From JAICJR01 sp036491015 (lineage in GTDB: Bacteria; Actinomycetota; Thermoleophilia; Solirubrobacterales; Thermoleophilaceae), in NCBI GenBank assembly GCA_036491015.1, contig DASXCV010000212.1, forward strand, positions 1 to 6,711: a stretch of DNA of 6,711 nucleotides, in the 5' to 3' direction. This document shows, piece by piece, positions 1 to 6,711 of the stretch; position 1 is the first letter of the stretch; each line of letters begins with the position of its first letter. The position numbers were made by a program, and so were the translations under genes. Under the pieces are notes generated by a model, which did not search any database, had not been told where the DNA came from, and saw only the letters and a list, made by a program, of their open reading frames with translations.

Positions 1-892
1 TGACTGCGTGCCCGCCGAACTGGTTGCGCAATGCCGCGATCACCTTCGCGCTGTACGACTCGTCCTGCCGTGACGTGAACCGCGCGAGCAGGCTGAGGGT
101 GATCACGGGCGCGGGCACGTTCTTGTCGATCGAGTCGAACACCGTCCAGCGGCCCTCGCCGGAGTCCTCGACGTAGCCCTTGATGTGATCGAGGTCCGTG
201 CCGTCGGCCTCGAAGGCGCGCTCGGCCAGCTCGAGCAGCCAGGAGCGCACCACCGAGCCCTGGTTCCACAGCCGCGAGACCTCGTGGAGGTCGAGGTCGT
301 AGTCCGAGGCGTGCAGGATCTCGAAGCCCTCGGCGTAGGCCTGCAGGAGGCCGTACTCGATCCCGTTGTGGACCATCTTCACGTAGTGGCCCGAGCCGGG
401 GCCGCCCATGTGGGACCAGCCGTTGGGCGGGGCGAGCACGTCGAGGATCGGCGACAGCCGCTTCACTGCCTCGTCGCCGCCGCCGACCATCATGCAGTAG
501 CCCACCTCGAGGCCCCACACGCCGCCGCTCGTGCCGACGTCCACGAACTCGAGGCCGTGCGAGGCGGCCGCCTCGGCGTGCGCCTTCGAGTCGGTCCACT
601 TGGAGTTGCCGCCGTCGACGATCATGTCGCCCTCGTCGAGCAGCCCCATCAGCGTCTCGATCGACGACTGCGTGATCGCGCCCGCCGGCACCATCAGCCA
701 CACGGCGCGCGGCTTGTCGAGCTTCGACACCAGGTCCTCGAGCGACTCCGCGGCCGTGGCGCCCACGCCCACCGCCGCCTTCACCGCGTCGGCACCGGGA
801 TCGAACGCCATCACCTCGTGGTCCGAGTCGCGCAGGATGCGGTGCACCATGTTGCCGCCCATGCGGCCCAGTCCTACGAAGCCGATCTGCAT
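1..892 (-). CDS. gnd: 6-phosphogluconate dehydrogenase (decarboxylating), short form; 3' end cut by window edge
   Basis: Oxidises 6-phosphogluconate to ribulose-5-phosphate and CO2 in the cytosolic oxidative pentose phosphate pathway. I translated it by hand: 297 codons from the ATG at 892 to position 2 with no stop. The Rossmann motif GFVGLGRMGGN is at residues 4-14, GDMIVDGGNSKW at about 88-99, the substrate-binding SGG at 122-124, and GSGHYVKMVHNGIEYG at 166-181 with probable catalytic Lys172 and Glu179. VEDSGEGRWT follows near 241-250. The sequence reaches LRNQFGGHAV at 288-297, which in this family lies a few residues from the C-terminus, so the protein should be about 300 residues: the short form, not the roughly 470-residue E. 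coli-type enzyme. Asp31 at the end of the second strand (MAFDP) suggests NAD rather than NADP, by inference. The start shares one base with the stop of tal-pgi, and a GAGGAG lies 8 bases upstream, so translation is probably coupled. Confidence 0.96.
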   Translation of the reverse strand, partial: MQIGFVGLGRMGGNMVHRILRDSDHEVMAFDPGADAVKAAVGVGATAAESLEDLVSKLDKPRAVWLMVPAGAITQSSIETLMGLLDEGDMIVDGGNSKWTDSKAHAEAAASHGLEFVDVGTSGGVWGLEVGYCMMVGGGDEAVKRLSPILDVLAPPNGWSHMGGPGSGHYVKMVHNGIEYGLLQAYAEGFEILHASDYDLDLHEVSRLWNQGSVVRSWLLELAERAFEADGTDLDHIKGYVEDSGEGRWTVFDSIDKNVPAPVITLSLLARFTSRQDESYSAKVIAALRNQFGGHAV

Positions 893-3645
893 CAGAGCAT
901 CTCCTCGATCTTCTTGGTGAGCCGTGCGAGCGCCTCCGCGGGGTCGCCCTCGAGCCGCACCCGCTCGACGGGCAGCCCGTGCTCGCGCAGCGTGTGGAGG
1001 TCGCCGATCGCCTGCGCGTTCTTCAGCGTGGTGAAGCTGTAGCCGGCCTCCGGCACCTCGGCGTCACGGTCGCCGTCGTGGATCAGTTGCAGGAAGACGC
1101 CGGTCTTTGGGCCGCCCTTGTGTAACTGCCCTGTTGAGTGGAGGAAGCGCGGCCCGTATCCAAACGTGGTTGCGACGTGTTTGCGTTCGTTGACCGTCGA
1201 CCGCAGACCGTTGACCGCCTCATCGAAGTCGTCGCTCGGCTCCAGGTAGCCCATGGTCGCGAAGTACTTGCCCTCGCCCAGGTGGTCGAGCAGTGCCTTC
1301 AGCGCCGCGTCGTCGGCGTCCTCGGCCTCGGGCAGGTGGCCGTCGTTGGCGTACTCCTCGAGCACCTTGCCGGTGTTGTCCTTCGCCTCCTGCACGTTCG
1401 GCTGGTCGAACGGGTTGATCTCGAGCACCCAGCCGGCCACCGCGGTGGCGAACTCGGCGAAGAAGAACAGGCTGCCGAGGTCGTTCGCGCTGCCGACGTT
1501 CACGACGACGGTCGGGTGCCCGGCCTGGCCGAGCGCCTCGATCGCGGCGTCGCGCGCGGCGTCGGCATCGTCCGTGTTGCGAAGGTGGAGGAAAATGCGG
1601 TCGTTGCCGTAGGAGGCGGGCTCGCCGAGCGGCTCGTCCGCCACGGGCAGGATGCCGCGACCGTGCTTGCCGGTGGACTCCGCCACGAGCTGCTCCGCCC
1701 ACAGGCCGAAGCTCGAGATCGGCTTGTCCACGACGAACGTGAGCTTGTCGCGCCCGCGCAGGGCGAGCTCGCCCACGAGCAGGCCGAGCCAGAGCCCGGA
1801 GTTGTCCACGCTCTGCTCGTGCGGCTGGCAGCGCTGCTCGGCCACCTGCGCACGCTCGAGGATCGCGCGGATGTCGATACCCGCGAGCGCCGCCGGCACC
1901 ATGCCGAAGTGCGAGAGCGCCGAGTAGCGGCCGCCGATGTTCGGGTCCGCGAGGAACGTGCGGCGCCAGCCGTGCTGCTCCGCCAGCTCCACGAGCGAGC
2001 TGCCCGGGTCGGTGATCGCGATGAACTGGTCGCCGGCATCGCCGCCGAGGGCCGCCTCGAAGTACTTGGCGAGCGACAAGGTCTCGATCGTCCCGCCGGA
2101 CTTCGTCGACACGATGAAGATCGTGTGGTCGAGGTCGAGCTTCGACTTCACGTCGATGATCTCACCTGCGTCTGTTGAGTCGAGCACGTGCAGGGCGAGA
2201 GCGCCCTTCACATGGCCGAAGGTGCGCCGCAGCACCTCGGGCGCCAGGCTCGAGCCGCCCATGCCGAGCAGCACCGCGTCCTTGTAGCCGTCGGCCGCCA
2301 GCCCGTGGGCAAAGGCGGTGATGTCGTCGGCCTCCTCGAGCATCTGGTCGCTCACGGTCAGCCAACCGAGGCGGTTGCCGATCTCCGGCACGCCCGGGCC
2401 GCCCCAGAGCGACTCGTCGTGGCGCCAGACGCGCTGCGCCACGTCCTCGTCGGCCGCCTTCTTCACGCGCTCGGCCACCGGCCGCTCGAGGTCGCGCGGC
2501 AGCGTGGCCACGACGGTGTCCGGACGTCCGGTCACGACCGCCTGGCGCCGCTGGTCGATGCCGTCGAGCAGCTTCTTCATCGCCACCGAGAACTGGTCCA
2601 CGCCGTCCTTCAGGAGCTTGTCCGTGACGTCGCGCATGTCGATGCCGGCGTCGGCCAGCGCGCTCAGGTCGCGCTCCACCTCGGCCGGGTCGGCGTCGGC
2701 GGTGGCCCCGCGCAGCTCCCCGTGCTCGGCGAACGCGAGCAGCGTGGGCATCGGCATCGTGTTCACCGTGTCCGGCGCCACGAGCCCGTCCACGTACATC
2801 GTGTCCGAGTAGTGCGGGCTCTTCGTGCCGGTGGACGCCCAGAGCGGCCGCTGCACGTGGGCGCCGGCCTCGCGCAGTGAGGCGAAGCGCTCGCCGTAGA
2901 ACATCTCCTTGAAGCGGATGTAGGCGGCGCGGGCGTTCGCCAGCGCGGCCGTGCCCTGCAGCTCGGTGTTGCCGTGCGCCTCGAGCCGCTTGTCCACCTC
3001 GGTGTCCACGCGCGAGACGAAGAAGCTCGCAACCGAGTGCATGTCGTCGATCGTCTTGCCGTCCTCGCGCCGGCGCTCGAGCCCGCGGATGTAGGCCTCG
3101 GCGGCCTTCTCGTACATCTCGACGGCGAACAGCAGCGTCACGTTGATGTTGATGCCCTCGTAGATCGCCTGCTCGATCGCCGGGACGCCCTCCTCGGTGC
3201 CCGGGATCTTGATCATCGCGTTGGGCCGCCCGATCAGCTCCCAGTACTGGCGCGCCTGCTCGAGCGTGCCCTCGGTGTCGTGCGCGAGCCGCGGCGCCAC
3301 CTCGAGCGACACGTAGCCGTCGATGCCGCCCGTGCCCTCCCACACCGGGCGCAGCACATCGGCCGCCAGCGACACGTCCTCCACCGCGAGCTTGCGGTAG
3401 ATCTCGCGCGCCTCGAGGTTGTCCCGCGCGAGCTGGGCGAGCTCCTGGTCGTAGTCGGGGCTGCCGAGGATCGCCTTCTCGAAGATCGACGGATTGGCCG
3501 TGACCCCGCGCAGCGACTCCTCGCGCACCATGCGCTCCAGCTCGCCGGAGTCGATCAGGCTGCGGCGGATCTGGTCGAGCCAGATGCTCACGCCGGCCTC
3601 TGTGAGCGCGGCGAGGCGCTCGTTTACACCTTGGGTGACGCTCAT
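892..3645 (-). CDS. Bifunctional transaldolase / glucose-6-phosphate isomerase fusion
   Basis: One 917-residue cytosolic protein with two enzymes. Residues 1 to about 365 are transaldolase, which moves a dihydroxyacetone unit between sedoheptulose-7-phosphate and glyceraldehyde-3-phosphate. It shows GVTANPSIF (47-55), IKIPGT (145-150) with probable Schiff-base Lys146, ININVTLLF (165-173), SVASFFVSRVD (204-214) and WASTGTKSP (269-277). After a charged linker (about 365-410), residues 410-917 are phosphoglucose isomerase (glucose-6-phosphate to fructose-6-phosphate). That half shows LLGMGGSSLAPEV (459-471), STKSGGTIET (513-522), GRYSALSHFG (572-581), AESTGK (654-659) with probable catalytic Glu655, NPFDQPNVQEAKDNTG (744-759) and HSTGQLHKGG (836-845). 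Each half is near the usual length of the standalone enzyme, and no catalytic block looks lost. The ATG at 3645 is supported by AGAGGAG 8 bases upstream. It sits 15 bases after tkt and overlaps gnd by one base. This fusion is a known annotated family in actinobacteria and some other phyla. It could be called tal-pgi, but no standard symbol exists. Confidence 0.95.
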   Translation of the reverse strand: MSVTQGVNERLAALTEAGVSIWLDQIRRSLIDSGELERMVREESLRGVTANPSIFEKAILGSPDYDQELAQLARDNLEAREIYRKLAVEDVSLAADVLRPVWEGTGGIDGYVSLEVAPRLAHDTEGTLEQARQYWELIGRPNAMIKIPGTEEGVPAIEQAIYEGININVTLLFAVEMYEKAAEAYIRGLERRREDGKTIDDMHSVASFFVSRVDTEVDKRLEAHGNTELQGTAALANARAAYIRFKEMFYGERFASLREAGAHVQRPLWASTGTKSPHYSDTMYVDGLVAPDTVNTMPMPTLLAFAEHGELRGATADADPAEVERDLSALADAGIDMRDVTDKLLKDGVDQFSVAMKKLLDGIDQRRQAVVTGRPDTVVATLPRDLERPVAERVKKAADEDVAQRVWRHDESLWGGPGVPEIGNRLGWLTVSDQMLEEADDITAFAHGLAADGYKDAVLLGMGGSSLAPEVLRRTFGHVKGALALHVLDSTDAGEIIDVKSKLDLDHTIFIVSTKSGGTIETLSLAKYFEAALGGDAGDQFIAITDPGSSLVELAEQHGWRRTFLADPNIGGRYSALSHFGMVPAALAGIDIRAILERAQVAEQRCQPHEQSVDNSGLWLGLLVGELALRGRDKLTFVVDKPISSFGLWAEQLVAESTGKHGRGILPVADEPLGEPASYGNDRIFLHLRNTDDADAARDAAIEALGQAGHPTVVVNVGSANDLGSLFFFAEFATAVAGWVLEINPFDQPNVQEAKDNTGKVLEEYANDGHLPEAEDADDAALKALLDHLGEGKYFATMGYLEPSDDFDEAVNGLRSTVNERKHVATTFGYGPRFLHSTGQLHKGGPKTGVFLQLIHDGDRDAEVPEAGYSFTTLKNAQAIGDLHTLREHGLPVERVRLEGDPAEALARLTKKIEEML
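901..906 (-). promoter_or_regulatory. Shine-Dalgarno of gnd inside the tal-pgi gene end
   Basis: GAGGAG on the minus strand lies within the last codons of tal-pgi (encoding Glu-Glu), 8 bases before the gnd ATG at 892. Together with the TGATG overlap it supports this start and coupled translation. Confidence 0.75.
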
Positions 3646-3653
3646 TTTGGAAG

Positions 3654-3660
3654 CTCCTCT
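3654..3660 (-). promoter_or_regulatory. Shine-Dalgarno of tal-pgi
   Basis: AGAGGAG on the minus strand starts directly after the TAA of tkt and sits 8 bases before the ATG at 3645. It fixes the start of the fusion protein and fills nearly half of the 15-base gap, leaving no room for a terminator or promoter between the two genes. Confidence 0.85.
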
Positions 3661-5690
<2,030 letters not shown>

Positions 5691-5694
<4 letters not shown>

Positions 5695-6695
5695 AGAACT
5701 CCCTCGCTAGCGGTTTCCGAATGAGGTTCCCGTGTCGACCTCGCGTACTCCTGCGATGCCAGAAGGGCCGCGCCTATTACCCCAGCAGCGGGACCTCCCT
5801 GGGCCATCGCGATCCTCACTCCGGGAAGCGAGGCCGGCAACGCGCGCGACTTCGCCTCCTCCACGGCGCGGTCGAAGAACAGATCGCCCGCGGCGGACAG
5901 GCCGCCGCCGACCACCACCCATTCCGGCTCGAAGGCATTGATCGCGTTCGAGATTCCCACGCCGAGCCAGGTGCCGAGCTGCTCCAGCAGCCCGAGCGCG
6001 TCGGTGTCGCCGTCACGCGCGGCGGTCACGGTGTCGCGGCCGGTCACGCGGCCCTTCTCCGCGACGATGCGCCCGAGCGGCGAGTCGGGACGCTCGCGGC
6101 CGAGCGCGGTGGCGTCGCGCTCGAGCGCGAGACCGCTGCAGAGCGCCTCCATGCAGCCGCGGTTCGGGCAGTTGCCGGGGCAGTCCGGGCCGTCGGCCTG
6201 CATCACCACATGGCCGAGCTCGGCCCCGAGTCCGGTCGCGCCGCGGAACACGCGCCCGTTGATCACGATCCCGCCGCCCACGCCGGTGCCCATCGTGTAC
6301 ATCACGAGGTTGTTCACCGGGCCCTCCTCGGCCAGGTAGGCCTCGGCGAGCGCGGCGCAGTTGCCGTCGTTGTCCACGTACACGGGCAGCCCGAGACGCG
6401 AGCCCAGCTCCTGGCGCAACTCGACGCCCTTGAGCGGAATGTTCACGCTCGCCATCACGCGCCCCGTGGCGAAGTGCACCTGCGACGGTACGCCCACTCC
6501 GACGGCTGTCACGCGACCGTCGACGCTCTCGATCACGTTGCGCGCGGCCGCCTCGATCTCGTCGAGGATCCCGGCCGGGTCGAGCACCGTCGGGCGCTCG
6601 TGACTTTCGATCGCAGCGGTGCCGGAAACCGCGGCGGCCGCAATCTTCGTGCCGCCGACGTCGACGCCGATGCTGAGCTCGGATATTTCGGTCAC
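5691..6695 (-). CDS. ROK-family sugar kinase, probable glucokinase
   Basis: Probably phosphorylates glucose with ATP to give glucose-6-phosphate, feeding the downstream Pgi and pentose phosphate enzymes. The 334 residues show the N-terminal phosphate loop GVDVGGTK (10-17), DNDGN (108-112) with probable catalytic Asp110, a glycine-rich MGTGVGGG (135-142), ELGH (159-162), and a zinc-type motif CPGNCPNRGCMEA (172-184) with Cys172, Cys176, Cys181 and His162. The second ATPase-domain glycine stretch VVVGGGLSAAG is at 260-270. There is no N-terminal helix-turn-helix, so it is a kinase rather than a NagC/XylR-type repressor. The start is a GTG at 6695. The ATG two bases upstream runs straight into TGA in its own frame and cannot be used. 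The frame stays open to the window edge, so a start beyond 6711 is not excluded, but the ROK core begins by residue 8. The last 20 or so residues (about 314-334) extend past the usual fold. ROK substrate specificity is hard to read from sequence; another hexose or amino sugar is possible. A glk symbol would be a guess. Confidence 0.9.
5699..5705 (-). promoter_or_regulatory. Shine-Dalgarno of tkt inside the kinase gene end
   Basis: GAGGGAG on the minus strand lies within the last codons of the kinase, 4 bases before the tkt ATG (6 bases if AGGG is taken as the core). It supports the ATG at 5694 and reinitiation at the ATGA stop-start overlap. Confidence 0.7.
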
Positions 6696-6711
6696 ATTGA
6701 ACCTGGGGGCT
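6695..6711 (-). other. Upstream edge of the operon; possible end of another gene
   Basis: Only 16 bases precede the GTG start of the kinase. They contain AGG about 6 bases before the start as a weak ribosome-binding candidate and no recognisable promoter. In one frame the bases read through an ATG codon into TGA at 6694-6692, so an upstream gene could end here with a GTGA overlap of the kinase start. That is inference from very little sequence. Confidence 0.25.

Noticed and set aside
1..892. gnd as a truncated pseudogene
   Set aside because: The reading frame is open throughout with all catalytic motifs. It merely runs off the window within a few codons of its expected end.
185..1042. 285-residue plus-strand frame over the gnd region
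   Set aside because: The minus strand here encodes a clear 6-phosphogluconate dehydrogenase without interruption. The plus-strand frame is its shadow.
1138..2178. 346-residue plus-strand frame opposite the Pgi half
   Set aside because: It is a mirror of the Pgi coding frame with biased Val/Arg/Glu/Leu composition and no family resemblance.
2173..2178. Repeated TCA-ACA codon pair in tal-pgi (here and at about 1132-1137) as a possible repeat element
   Set aside because: The shared stretch is only about 9 bases and encodes Ser-Thr in two separate conserved Pgi motifs. That is too short to call a repeat.
3646..3660. Terminator or promoter between tkt and tal-pgi
   Set aside because: The gap is 15 bases, mostly Shine-Dalgarno and spacer, with no hairpin.

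Overview
The window is a compact, one-directional stretch of central carbon metabolism from a GC-rich bacterium. All four genes lie on the minus strand, so transcription runs from position 6711 toward position 1. In order they are: a ROK-family sugar kinase (probable glucokinase), transketolase, a fused transaldolase/glucose-6-phosphate isomerase, and a short-form decarboxylating 6-phosphogluconate dehydrogenase whose last few codons lie beyond position 1. There is no intergenic stretch longer than 15 bases, and I see no RNA gene, mobile element, repeat array, CRISPR or terminator. The promoter must lie upstream of position 6711.

Region by region: 5691-6695 holds the kinase, with a GTG start only 16 bases from the window edge. 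3661-5694 holds transketolase, whose ATG overlaps the kinase stop by four bases (ATGA). 892-3645 holds the 917-residue Tal-Pgi fusion, reached after a 15-base gap with a strong Shine-Dalgarno. 1-892 holds gnd, whose ATG shares one base with the fusion's stop (TGATG). Such spacing indicates one polycistronic mRNA with translational coupling at two junctions.

Together the products form a hexose/pentose-phosphate module. The kinase makes glucose-6-phosphate, Pgi interconverts it with fructose-6-phosphate, Gnd oxidises 6-phosphogluconate to ribulose-5-phosphate, and transketolase plus transaldolase return pentose phosphates to fructose-6-phosphate and glyceraldehyde-3-phosphate. Glucose-6-phosphate dehydrogenase and lactonase are not in the window. 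By analogy with actinobacterial tkt-tal-zwf-opcA-pgl clusters they may lie just past position 1.

The high GC content, strong G/C third-position bias, Tal-Pgi fusion, short Gnd and actinobacterial-style cysteine motif in the kinase suggest an actinobacterium, perhaps a deep-branching one such as Thermoleophilia. The lineage is inference. I do not see an undescribed system here. The points most worth a second look are the Tal-Pgi fusion, the likely NAD preference of Gnd, and two local patches of A/T-ending codons, one of which contains the window's only TTA codon.
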